Positions 34,522 through 45,255 of a stretch of 64,000 bases of DNA are shown piece by piece; position 1 is the first letter of the stretch, and every line of letters begins with the position of its first letter. Source of the DNA: Diogma glabrata (taxonomy: Eukaryota; Arthropoda; Insecta; Diptera; Cylindrotomidae); contig OY856188.1 in the NCBI GenBank assembly GCA_963693315.1, forward strand, positions 269,943,114-270,007,113, written 5' to 3'. Under the pieces are notes generated by a model that had not been told where the DNA came from, did no database searches, and saw only the letters and a program-made list of their open reading frames with translations. A program made the translations under genes and the position numbers.

Positions 34522-34601
34522 TATTATATCATAACTTAATTGATCACAAATAACTCAAAACTTTTTAAAATTAAAAAAAAAACAAAGAAACCAGGTTACA
34601 T

Positions 34602-34990
34602 TTACTGTGCAAGCTTCGAAATAAGAGCGCTAGCTAACGATTTATCACCTTCAATTTGAACTTTTCCACCTGAAATGGCATCTTCGGCAGAAACTTGTTT
34701 TGATCCAACTTTAAGGAAATATTCATCACAAACTGTAACTGTTACATCTGGTGACGAGGCTTGTCCCTCGGAAACGGTTAATTTTTTTAAATCAATGACT
34801 AAAATTAAATTGTATAAGTTGTTAGATATATTTCTACTCAAAATAAAATAAAACACTTACTCAAATGAATGTCACCTTCTCCAGAAGAAGTGACATTTAA
34901 TTGAAATACGCCTTCGACTGTTCGTGGAGCACTTGGATCGACAGCTGCAACGCGAGCCTTGATTCTTTCAATAACTTGATCAGATTTCAT
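34602..34990 (-). CDS. SCP2-domain lipid-binding protein, copy C (2 exons, 108 aa)
   Basis: The gene has exon 1 at 34990-34861, an intron at 34860-34799 (62 bp, GTAAGT...TTAG) and exon 2 at 34798-34602 ending TAA. Exon 1 is one codon longer than in A and B, and the intron is in the same phase. The product starts MKSDQVIERIKARVAAVDP, has GVFQLNVTSSGEGDIHL and IIDLKKLTV across the junction, SPDVTVTVCDEYFLKVG, and ends GDKSLASALISKLAQ. This is the most canonical SCP2 sequence of the three (x-DLKxGxG.., D-V-T-x-x-x-x-D-x-x-F, GGKVxxxGDxxLAxxL). SKL occurs near the end but is followed by AQ, so it is not a C-terminal peroxisomal targeting signal. Expected role: soluble sterol or fatty-acyl carrier. 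Confidence 0.9.
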
Positions 34991-35080
34991 TTTGAGTTTG
35001 AGTTTTTTTTAAATATACAACCAACTTTTCACAGTTAAATTTAACGAATTTATGATACCTTAAATCAAAAATTCAACCGG

Positions 35081-35087
35081 TTTTATA
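35081..35087 (-). promoter_or_regulatory. TATA box of SCP2 copy C
   Basis: TATAAAA on the - strand (CTATAAAACCGG), 97 bases upstream of the ATG, in the same relative place as in copies A and B. Confidence 0.65.
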
Positions 35088-35099
35088 GTCGGAGAAGTG

Positions 35100-36880
35100 A
35101 TTTTCTCTTATCAAATTTCCAATGCAGCAAAAATCAAAACATTTAATATTTACTTAGAATATTATGAAATTATTTACCAAGTCGTTAGAGATTAATCCAA
35201 GAAAAAATTACGATTACAAATTTTGAATTGTAATTAACGCGTTACGGTAATCACACTGGCTTGAATTAAAACTGGATAAGACAGTTATCGTTAATCCTCT
35301 GAGAAAGAAATTGATTAAAAATAATATCGATTAGTTTTAATTAAAATTTAAGAAATTATTAATCTTAGTTTTGACATCGAACAAAAATGGAATAATCAGT
35401 TTTTCGTTTGGCGTAGATATTACAAGGCTTGTGATGACAACTATAACAATTCAATCACAATTCGCAGTAAAAACAAAAGTTTTCGTAGTGATATGAGGGT
35501 TTCTAGTGAAAGTTCCTACTTGATGAACCTAAAACTATCGTAATTGATTTTACATCGAAATCTAAATCACCGTTCAGGTAAAATAATTAGTTTTAATTAT
35601 AACTTTTTTAAATATATTAATTTATTATTTTATATTTTATTCACCATGACTACCAACAAATTTCATATAAAAAAACAGGTTGTTCTGATTTTTAAAAACA
35701 GTTTTATGAAAACCAAAACTATTGTGTGCTAACGGTGCTAGAGTTTTTGTCCAAATTTAATAATAGCTACTAACTTCTTAAGCGTTTGGAAAACTCAGAA
35801 AAATTCTGACTATTTATTCCACACAAAAATACCTAATCATTCAAATCTATTCAAAATTTCGGTCTAGTGAATTATAATTAAACTTTTATTTGTGTATGGA
35901 ATTATATAATGTTAAAAAAATTGTTCCTTGTCTTCTATCTTGTCAATTTGATTTTTACTAAACTGAATAGTTGTACTTCTTTGAACATATAAATTAATGC
36001 ATTTTTATAAGTAATAAGTTAAGAGGCAACCGTTAATCTTAGACCTTTGTTCAGTGACTTTGATAGTCAAATATGATAATTATTATTCATAAACTCGTAA
36101 TTTTCCTATACACTTTACTTACATATTTATCATAATCAATAAATATACTATCAACCTTTGTAATTATGCTGTCATATTAATAGAATCGATATGTAATCAA
36201 ATTACAAAGACGAAATTCAGTTATCAATAGGCGAGTCTATAGAACTTATTATTCATTTGTTTGTGACTTTAAAAAAAATTATCTATTAATTTTTACTTTT
36301 TTATTTATTTTGGTAATCTTTTCCAGATTTTGGTTTGCGATTAACGATTTAATTTTAGGAAATAATTTATTTTTAATTGAAAAGTGAAAACGATTATGTT
36401 GAGGTTATGGATTTAAAATGGTCGTAGGTAAAATCGTTTAGAAAATGATAACTTCAGTAGTGTCTGGTAAAATAGTTTTATGTTCTTGTATCTACGCTAT
36501 GTTTTACTATGGTGATTGGTGGTCCTCCTACTTTCATTCTGAAAACTTGCAGAATATAACTATTCCATTGGGATCTGGTAGCCCAATTTGTTGTAGTGTA
36601 TATATCACTTCTGTATAGTTTTTACAGTTATTTTCTGCAACCTGCAACGGCTTTTTAGGCTTCAACTGATTTTCTTTAACCGCAACTCTTAATGCAGCAA
36701 AATGAGTTTCGCTGTTCGAATCAATCCATATTCAATTGTTGTTCTACGGCACTAGAATTCTCAGTTGTCTACAAAAGTGACTCGTATGATGCAAGTTTTA
36801 ACTTAAAATTTCATCATAAATTGATCATACATCACTTCGTGACGTCCAAAAGCTGCAAAATTAGGAGTGAACCCAATAGA
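35100..36880. other. Intergenic
   Basis: AT-rich, with no recognisable gene or repeat. Confidence 0.4.
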
Positions 36881-36899
36881 CGGATAGTAGGTCAGTTTT

Positions 36900-39130
36900 G
36901 ATATATGAACGAATTACAGATACTATTGAACGGTTTCCCAGTTCCGAAGTGTTGGACTGGGGTGAATATTTAGGAGTAAATATATTGCGTCATGTCGAAG
37001 GTTTTGAGTGAGTTAGCCAGTAGATGAAACTTGCATGGCCATACCATTGACCGAGACAAGTATCTCCGGTACGCCGAACAGGTTGAAAACACCGTTCTCT
37101 AGGAAGCTGACTAGGTTAGCAGCTGTTGCTTGTCAAAGAGGCTTTGTCAGAACAAACTGACTGAAGTGATGCCATGCGATAACAAGGTGCGTATATTTTC
37201 ACTTTGACCTTGAGTGCACATATATTCCCTGGAATGGACTGAATACTTTAGACCAATGGGTGTCCGCAGTGTGTCATTAGCGCACTTATTCATCCAGCAA
37301 GACTGACATTTCCGCACATATTCTTTAACGGCTCGTGCTAAATATGGCCAAAAGAACATACGCCACAGTGTATCTGTTACTTTAGCTGCATATAGGTGAG
37401 TCGAAAGAGAGAGACTACGGGTTTAACAGATTAAAGAATTTTGCATTGGGATGGGAACCAAGGGTCGCCAGTGTTCATCTTTGTTCAGGTGTTTCAACCC
37501 TACGTTAGCTTATATGTAGATCTGTTCTGAATTTCCTTGCAGTATTCGATATCAAAATCATACGCCTGCAAATTAAGACTTCATCTGGCCAGTCTGCCTG
37601 ATAAATATTTCAAAGACATTAGCCACTTTAGACTAGAGATGCACTTCCCCGTAGGCTCTGAATTTCTTAACAGGAAAAACCGCTGCAAGACATTCCATTT
37701 CAGTGACACTATAATTCCGTTGAGCCGAATTGAGCTTGTATAACATAAACGCCAAATGATGTTCCATTCCGTTGTCAAATTTTATAAACAGTACACTTCC
37801 TATCGTTCTAGTGCTAGCATCACTTAGGATATAAAAACGACGAGAGATATCGGTTAGGCTTGCAAATAAGGGGGAATAATTAGCAAAAAAACATCTGCAC
37901 CAACCAGCAATGCCGAGGAAACGTAGGACTTCACAGTTTTGGAAACAGGAAAATCTATGATGACTGTTGCTTTTTTTGGTTGTAACGTAGCATGTCGTAG
38001 CTAGCCAATACCCTAGATACTCGTTCTCGTTTAGGAAAGAATTGGATTTTTCCAAATTAATGGTAATCCATGCACCTTTAAATCGCGCTTCCACATCGGA
38101 AAGAAGCAGGAAACCATCTAGGTATACAAATACCCGATCGTGGAGTTGATGGGGAAGTGCCTAGTGCATATCCCGCCGGTTTGTGGGGCAAAACACAGGC
38201 CGAATAGCATTACAGTAAGCTGGTATAATAGTCGTCCTGGTATGCAAAGGCAGTTTTCTCTCGAGAAGTGGGATCAAGTAAAATTTGTTAAAAAGTATCT
38301 TTTAGATCGATGCTTTAAATAAATTGGGTTTCACCTAGTCGGCTAAGTAAGCTGTCGATGATTTGTAAGGGAAAAGAGTCTTGCTTATGGACCTCATTTA
38401 GCTTTCTAGTATCCAGACAAAGTCATGTTTTACCATTAGTATTTCGCACCACAGCCATCGCAGAACTCCAAGAGCTTTCATTTTCCTCGACTACTCCTAG
38501 TTCATTTCATTCTGGACAGCTGGGTAAACAGCATAGTAACGTTGTTTTACTGGCTGATACCTCATAAGTATCAATAAATGAGTGCCCAAAGACGTTTGTC
38601 CTAGATCATGACGCTTAGCACACTGGAACTGGGGAATAAGCTGGTAAAGTCGGAGTTACTGAACGGAGGTAATCGTATGGTGATTTAGTGAAGGCAGAGG
38701 AATCCCAAGCTGTTCTATTTCCCTTACGAAAGAGGGTTGAAGACCAAACATTTTCCAGAAATCAATCCTCAGATGTAAGGATTGTTGTTAACTAAGAGCG
38801 ATAAAGAGTAAAATGATATAAGATCATCGATATTTATACTGGGCCATTGCATGGACGAATCCTAAGATTTGTCGTTTGAATCCACTAGCTGTTGAAATAA
38901 AGGAAGGGCTACTGCACACTTTCAGACCGGTTTCTTTCGAAGCTTGTGTTTGGTTTCAGAAGATGAGGCGCTCCACTAACCTCCACATTCGTTTTTTCCA
39001 GAAAGTTCAATCAATTATACTGTTTTGACGGATTAGGACGAAGAGCGGCTCCATTAAATCGATGCATGGCTGATATACTTGGATTTTCATGATTTACTGA
39101 GAGGGGTTCTTCTTGATTGAAGAAAAATGA
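36900..39130 (-). pseudogene. Decayed Ty3/gypsy pol, related to the intact copy at 40652-49327
   Basis: On the - strand, from high to low coordinate, remnants of the reverse transcriptase, RNase H and integrase appear. The RT region (about 38500-38100) includes the segment matching the intact element's YLDD neighbourhood. RNase H (37930-37650) reads SDASTRTIGSVLF, then LNSAQRNYSVTEMECLAAVF and KKFRAYGE, against CDASKSGVGSVLF...LNRSQRNYSVTELECYAAVL...KKFRPYIEG in the intact copy. The integrase zinc domain (37359-37290) reads FFWPYLARAVKEYVRKCQSC. Integrase core traces run to about 36900. Stops and frameshifts are frequent and neither LTR was found. It is a clear but old relative, not a direct copy. 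Confidence 0.75.
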
Positions 39131-39299
39131 GGGAACTCATGGGTTGTTTTAAGTTCACTCTACGTCGGCCTCTTTAGGTTCTCTCTAGGTTGTAACAAAT
39201 CCGGTTCCAAACATCTTCAACGGCTACGCATTTATGAATTAGTGAGTTTGTATTCGAAAAATTCTCACCAGCTTTAATAACTTGCAACCCAAGTCACAC

Positions 39300-39760
39300 G
39301 TTGCGCTTAATGATGTGGCAATCTGATCAGTGCTAATATGAAATTCCTTACTACGGCTTGCCCTATTTAATTGTATCTGGCTCCTATCAGATTTCAAACT
39401 GATCTGAGTCCATCAACCGAGAACTGAGAAGCGATAACTAAAACTATGGGTGAAATTTGTTTAACTTTGTATTTCTTAAATGGATATTACCCTTATGAAT
39501 TTTAAACAAATGAAATTCTATGAAATAGGACTTGAATCAGAATAAATTTAAATTCTGAAATCCTTACTGTATGTAATTAAATAGGGCAAACCCTAGAAAG
39601 GCATTTCGAATCAGACCCGATTGCCCAAGGGGTCGAATACTTAAAACCAAATCAGGCTGGATATATTCAAAAAAGTTTAAACCTAAAAGAGTATTATAAA
39701 TCAGGCCCGGAACAGACTCTCTTCAGATTGCTCTAATAGAGTTTGCCCTTTTTGGAAAAT
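39300..39760. repeat. Second copy of the MITE-like repeat at 1937-2290
   Basis: It contains GGCAATCTGATCAGTGCTAA and CCTTACTACGGCTTGCCCTATTTAAT in the same orientation as 1937-2290. It also carries TCAGGCCCGGAACAGACTC and GGATATATTCAAAAAAGTTTAAACC, the reverse complement of other parts of that copy. This shows the family is internally palindromic. Two inverted TTACT words with AAATAGGGCAAACC are near 39565-39595. Confidence 0.65.
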
Positions 39761-39859
39761 TAATAAGATTTAAAAACACGAACACACATTAACTGAGCAA
39801 ACAACCGATTTGATTGCGCGTCTTTTAGTTAGAAAGTTAAATATTGGGCCATCGGGCAG

Positions 39860-40214
39860 TACATTTGACCATTAGATATTTACATCGAGTGATTCTATCC
39901 ATGTACTGCATCGGGACCGACCAAATGGATGTCTGAGATGTCACCATTGTATCGTCTAATTGCACACACAATTGCAATGTGTTTTATGGTTTGTTGTAGA
40001 GCTCCGTAGTCACATTCAGGAGACTCTGAAATGCCCACTTGTAGAAAGAGTCATCACAATCTTCATGATTTGTTCTTATTCGGTTTAGTGTAGTCCAGGT
40101 ATGACGTGGCAGAACGTAACCGGGTTGGGTAGAAGTCGGGTTAGTAATAGAAAAGCCAGATGTGTTGTAATGATTCCCGGAGGTATCCCAGGCATCCAAG
40201 ATATTAAAATACAT
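39860..40214 (-). pseudogene. Non-LTR retrotransposon C-terminal remnant
   Basis: The - strand frame 40214-39984 reads LPRHTWTTLNRIRTNHEDCD, then FYKWAFQSL. After a shift it continues CDYGALQQTIKHIAIVCAIR and RYNGDISDIH. The order PRxxWxxLNRxRTxHxxCxxxxxKW ... CDCG..QTxxHIxxxCxxRRYxG is the tail of ORF2 in several insect non-LTR families (R1/I/Jockey-like). The rest of the element is absent or unrecognisable. Confidence 0.6.
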
Positions 40215-40651
40215 GCTTGCATGAGTTTAGAATGATGGCAATTCTTCATGAAGATGAAGTTTACGCAAACGAGCGTAGCGAATTGGTGAATTCACATTCA
40301 CTATTTTTTAGAATTTATGAATCGTGTGCAATTTAAAGGAATTCATGGTTTTTAATTCTTTCCATAAGTGTAGATTTTGACTAAGGATTTTTTTATTTTA
40401 CTGTTACAACATATATTTTTTTCAGAGATGGGTAGGTCGCAAACGTTACGTCGTAAATTACGTTCTCGACGCGTCGCAAACGTATTTGTTACTCTGCTTT
40501 TGCGACGTCATTTGTTACGTTTGCGACGTTGTTATTTTGTCATGTAAAATCTCTATTTGTATTTTACTTTGTTAGAATTTAAATTTAAATTAAACAGGTT
40601 TTATTCAAATATATTTTTGCTATTAAATAATATCACATATTTTTAGCAAGT

Positions 40652-41729
40652 TGTGACCATTGTCACAGGCTCTGAATAAAGAATCGGTGCGGTATCTGCC
40701 CGCTAGCTTTCAGTGATGTTGGGGTGGGCTTTACCGATAATTCAGAGCTTTAATAATACCGCTTAAAACAAAAATAAATAGGAAGAAGCTTTAATTCTGT
40801 TAACGCTTCTTCATCATCCAACAAATCGCTAGCTCTCTTACTAGTGGGAGTTTATTCGCGCATACTTACAATAAGCTCAATATATAATATAATTACAAGA
40901 GAAAACAACATTTGTTATCTAATTAAATATAATTCCAAAAGAAAAAAAAAATTTTTATAATACAATATTTAGACTTAACTTACCCACAACCTTTTTATTA
41001 ACTCGAGGACGAACACAGCACAGATATTATATTTTTTTTTCGGTTTAAATTTGAGGACGAACACAATACAGATATTATTTTTTTTATATGTTAAATGAAC
41101 AATTTTATTTAATGTTGACTGTTGTTAATAGTGTTGAGGTTGTTGTTGAAGGTTATTGAATTCAATTATGATGATGATTGATTCAATTTATATGTAAAAT
41201 TCCACATTTTTCGATTTATTTGTTTTTTTTAGAATTTTCAGGTGGGTTGCTTGACCGGATTTTAGTTTGAACTTATGGACTTTAAGTTTATGAACCATAA
41301 ATGTTGCTTTTCACTATAAACTTATGGTTTCTTCTGACAAAAAAATTACTAAGTAAAGAACTCTTTTTGAACTATTCTTGTTTTCATATATCACAATTTT
41401 TATCATTAATAATAAATTATTCATTTATAAATTTATTTTCGTTATTTATATATATATTTATTTTTTTGAATTATTTAGTAAAACCAATATTTTATCAAAA
41501 CTTATTATTATAATAATAGACTAATTATTATAATAATAGACTACTAACTTAGCGCTAATTTTATTTATATCTCTCATATATTTAATTAATTATTTTTTTA
41601 GACCGATCGTGGTGAAAGACAAAACTTGATTGATTTTTAACATTTTTAATTTCATCGAAGTTAAAAATTAGAAGAAAAAATTATTTTTTTTGTGGTTGCT
41701 TATTAGGGCTTGTAAACCTACAGGTTACA
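40652..41729 (-). repeat. 3' LTR of the gypsy element (1078 bp)
   Basis: On the + strand it reads TGTGACCATTG ... CTACAGGTTACA. Compared with the other LTR I see three differences: T/C at about 40662, one extra T in the run ending 41040, and C/T at about 41362. The 70-codon + strand frame at 41301-41513 is repeated in the other LTR at 48899-49111 simply because the LTRs are copies. Confidence 0.95.
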
Positions 41730-41865
41730 GTCGTGGGGCTGCCGCATGACCCTGAGGAGTCTCAAACCGGGCTTAGCTAAATATTACTTATTAAATATTA
41801 TTATTATTAGTGGTACTGATGTTGAGATAATGCTAAATTCTTCGTCTGCTTCAATGAAAAAAAAA

Positions 41866-44800
41866 TTATAAGACATCTTTAAAATGGTATATGCCCATAT
41901 CATTTCCCTTTTCGTTTTTGCATCTAATGGCCACATTTCCTATTTTCTCGCTGACGAAAGCCTTTACGAACTTTGGAGCGAGTTTAGCTGAAAAACTCTT
42001 TGCAGCGTCACTTTGGACAAAATTACGGACATGAACTTGTTGACCCACAGTAAACTCACGCTTACGACTTCGCAGGTTATACGAATGAGCATGTTTTCGG
42101 GAAGCCACACTGAGGTTTCTTAGAATATCATCTCGTATAACTTCTAGATTTGATTCTAAATTAATAACGTGAACGTCGGAATCTTCTAAACAATCGAGCT
42201 CACGAAGTAGACTGTAAGTTTCCCCGTGACATATCATGTTCCGACCAACTAAGGCTTGGTACGGACTACGACCAATAGCGTCATGAGAAGCAGAGCGAAT
42301 CGCACAACCAATTTCGTCTAGATTTAAATCCCAGTTACGGTGATCCAAGTCTAGGTAAGATCTAATAGCTGCTAAAACAGTGCGGTTCGACCGCTCTGAA
42401 GCGTTAGCTTGCGGGCTGTATTTTGCAGTTAAAATGTGTTGGATTTTAAGCTTAGACAAGTATGATTCAAATGTGGAAGAAACAAATTGTTTTCCGTTGT
42501 CACTAACTATTGTTTCTGGTACTCCAAATACATTGAATATTCTTTTTCGAAGAACGTTGATAGCGTTTTCGGAAGTTGCAGATCTTAGAGGTTCGAGTAT
42601 TATAAATTTCGTAAGACTGTCTACAACAACCATTATATGTGTGAACCCAGACCGAGAACGAGGATAAGGTCCCAAAAAATCTATATAAATTCGTTGCCAT
42701 GGAACCGATGGAGCATGGAAACTCCCCATTGGAGGACGGGTAGAGAAGTTAGGAGCCTTGGATGTTTTGCATTTGCTACACCGTTTAACATAATCTTTGA
42801 TAGTTTGAAACATTTTCGGCCAGTAATACAGTCTTCTTAAACGTTCGAACGTTTTCATTACCCCCAAATGAGCAGACGTGGGCGAATCATGGTTTGCATG
42901 AAGCAAATCTAGAACAAGGTTTTGAGGAACGTATAATCGGTGAGAAGCATCCGATTCAATGCCATTGTGCTGAGCTTTAATATACACTTTTCCATTATGC
43001 GCTTTAAGATTTGATTCCTTTTTCAAATTTTCGACGTTGTCTACTAACTTCAAATATTCCGGCGTCAGAAATGCGTCATCATTTAAGGAGAAAGCGTTTA
43101 CAGAGATGGCTAAATCTTCAGAGGAAAACGAACGGGAGAGAGCATCGGGTACTATATTTTCTTTTCCTTTACGGTACCGAATTTCAAAATTAAAACGCTG
43201 TAGTTTTAGGCTCCAACGAGCTAAGCGGTCAGCCAAACCAGTTTGCTTCATCAACCACTGTAAGCTCGTATGATCTGTAATTATTACGAATTTGTACCCC
43301 TCAATATAAGGACGAAATTTTTTAACGCTTAAAACCGCCGCATAGCATTCAAGTTCAGTGACCGAGTAGTTTCTTTGAGATCGATTGAGTTTTTTTGAGA
43401 AGTAGGCAATAGGTCTATCAAAACCGTCTTCATCCTTTTGGAATAACACACTTCCAACTCCACTCTTTGATGCATCGCATTGTATATAAAATGTTTGTTT
43501 GAAGTCAGGGTGTACTAGTACCGGTGCAGAAGTCAGTTTTTCCTTTATGTCTTGGAAGGCTTTCTGAGATTCAGCCGTCCAGTGAAATTTTGGCTTTCCC
43601 AACAGATCTGTCAATGGTGTTGCTAGTGTGGCATAATTGGGTATAAACCGCGAATACCAACCCGACATTCCAAGAAATCTACGGACATGACGCGCAGTTT
43701 TAGGTTCTGGAAAGTTTGTAAGAGCTGCTACCTTGTCTTTATCTACCTGTAAGCGACCTCCACCTACTACAAATCCTAAGTACCGCGTGTACGTTAGACA
43801 AAATTTGCTTTTCTCTACATTGATCGTCAGGTTAGCATTCTTCAATCTATTGGAAACTTCCGAGAGAAGCAGCAAATGTTCATCAAACGTAGCAGAGATA
43901 ACAAGCAAATCATCTAGGTACACAAATACCCTATTGTGTAGTTGGTGAGGGATAACTTTATCCATAAGCTTGCTCATAGTCTGTGGGGCGTTGCATAAAC
44001 CGAACGGCATGACCGTAAATTGATATAATGGACGGCCGGGTACGGTAAAAGCGGTTTTGTCACGTGATGAATACTCTAAAGGAATTTGCCAAAAGGCGTC
44101 TTTTAAATCAATAGCACTAATGAAATGTGTGTCATTAAGTCTACTAAGTAATCCATCGATAATCGGTAGTCCATAAGCGTCCTTAACTGTCACATCGTTA
44201 AGTCGTCTAGCGTCAAGACAAAATCGTTTTTTGCCATTCGATTTTCGAACTATTGTGACCGGGCTGTTCCAGGAGCTATTGCTCTCTTCGATTACTCCGA
44301 GAGATAACATTCTGTCGATTTCTGTGTATAGCTCTTTCTCAACAGCTGGAGAAACGGGGTAAAAACGTTGCTTTATTGGTTTAGTTTGTCCTGCGTCAAT
44401 CGAGTGAGCGATGAGATGTGTTCTTCCAAGTCCCTGTTCGGTAAATGAAGGAAAAGAGTCCATTACGTTTTGAAGTTTGGTCAAATTTTCTGCAGAAAGT
44501 GTGTGCTTATTAGGGAGCGGCTCTGATAAACGAATATGAAGGCTAAGATCTTCCACCATCTTAGGCTTTAAACCGAAAAGATTCCAAAAATCAATTCCTA
44601 AGTAAAGTTGTTGTCTAAGGCCGGGTGCGATAAAAATGCGCATCATCCGTTGTTTTCCAGAGAATGATATCATTGCACGAATGTGACCAATAATCCTTTG
44701 ATTTTCTCCTGACGCAGTAGACAAATATGTTGGAAGATTATAGAATCGTACACGGGGATCTGTGATAAAATTTTCCGAACCAGCACCGAGAACAGAAATA

Positions 44801-45255
44801 TTGGCCCCACTATCCAAAAGACCTCTTAAGGAGATACCAGCTATAAGCACATCGGCATAAGGACGACTATCTGATTCTTCTTCAGTCAAGAAGGTAGATG
44901 CCACAGTTTTACGAATGTTGCGCTTCATATTAAAATATTTAAAATTACGTTGGCGGAAACGAGATGAAATCGGCTTAGCAGCAGTTTTATCGTCCGCGGA
45001 TTCAATATTTTTAATTGGAACCAACACATCGGACAGAGTTATCGGCGGGTTTGTTGTGTAAATTGACGAAAGTCGGGATCCGTGTTGGATGCTGCTTCTT
45101 CCGACGTTGTAGCTGTCCTGGGAGGATGTGAAAGGTATCGAGGGGGTTGTATCCCAGGTGTCACCACCCTCTTTAAGTTTTCCTGGCATTTTGCGCAGTA
45201 CTCTATAGTCAATTCTGGTTGTCCACACCCTTGACAGAAAATATGTTGAGGTTCC
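41866..45255 (-). CDS. Pol polyprotein of the gypsy element (protease-RT-RNase H-integrase)
   Basis: The frame is open from 45255 to the TAA at 41868-41866. It overlaps gag by about 217 bp in the -1 frame and has no ATG near its start, so it is expected to be made as a Gag-Pol fusion by -1 frameshifting. Counting from the GTG codon at 45228 (1120 residues), the domains are: aspartic protease with LLDSGAN (137-143); reverse transcriptase about 290-490 with catalytic YLDD (437-440); RNase H about 580-700 with CDAS (584), ELEC and TDH; integrase zinc domain HHCC (H780, H787, C817, C820); and integrase core D850, D910, E945 (DD35E). Every catalytic residue expected is present and no stop interrupts it, so the enzyme may be functional. 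It converts element RNA into DNA and inserts it. There is no chromodomain or env. Confidence 0.95.
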   Translation of the reverse strand, partial: GTSTYFLSRVWTTRIDYRVLRKMPGKLKEGGDTWDTTPSIPFTSSQDSYNVGRSSIQHGSRLSSIYTTNPPITLSDVLVPIKNIESADDKTAAKPISSRFRQRNFKYFNMKRNIRKTVASTFLTEEESDSRPYADVLIAGISLRGLLDSGANISVLGAGSENFITDPRVRFYNLPTYLSTASGENQRIIGHIRAMISFSGKQRMMRIFIAPGLRQQLYLGIDFWNLFGLKPKMVEDLSLHIRLSEPLPNKHTLSAENLTKLQNVMDSFPSFTEQGLGRTHLIAHSIDAGQTKPIKQRFYPVSPAVEKELYTEIDRMLSLGVIEESNSSWNSPVTIVRKSNGKKRFCLDARRLNDVTVKDAYGLPIIDGLLSRLNDTHFISAIDLKDAFWQIPLEYSSRDKTAFTVPGRPLYQFTVMPFGLCNAPQTMSKLMDKVIPHQLHNRVFVYLDDLLVISATFDEHLLLLSEVSNRLKNANLTINVEKSKFCLTYTRYLGFVVGGGRLQVDKDKVAALTNFPEPKTARHVRRFLGMSGWYSRFIPNYATLATPLTDLLGKPKFHWTAESQKAFQDIKEKLTSAPVLVHPDFKQTFYIQCDASKSGVGSVLFQKDEDGFDRPIAYFSKKLNRSQRNYSVTELECYAAVLSVKKFRPYIEGYKFVIITDHTSLQWLMKQTGLADRLARWSLKLQRFNFEIRYRKGKENIVPDALSRSFSSEDLAISVNAFSLNDDAFLTPEYLKLVDNVENLKKESNLKAHNGKVYIKAQHNGIESDASHRLYVPQNLVLDLLHANHDSPTSAHLGVMKTFERLRRLYYWPKMFQTIKDYVKRCSKCKTSKAPNFSTRPPMGSFHAPSVPWQRIYIDFLGPYPRSRSGFTHIMVVVDSLTKFIILEPLRSATSENAINVLRKRIFNVFGVPETIVSDNGKQFVSSTFESYLSKLKIQHILTAKYSPQANASERSNRTVLAAIRSYLDLDHRNWDLNLDEIGCAIRSASHDAIGRSPYQALVGRNMICHGETYSLLRELDCLEDSDVHVINLESNLEVIRDDILRNLSVASRKHAHSYNLRSRKREFTVGQQVHVRNFVQSDAAKSFSAKLAPKFVKAFVSEKIGNVAIRCKNEKGNDMGIYHFKDVL

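Noticed and set aside
41301..41513. A 70-codon frame found identically at 48899-49111
   Set aside because: It lies in the LTRs and is repeated only because the LTRs are copies. It is AT-rich, hydrophobic by composition and has no supporting motif.
41730..41865. An env gene of the gypsy element
   Set aside because: Only 136 bp lie between the pol stop and the 3' LTR, so no envelope gene exists.
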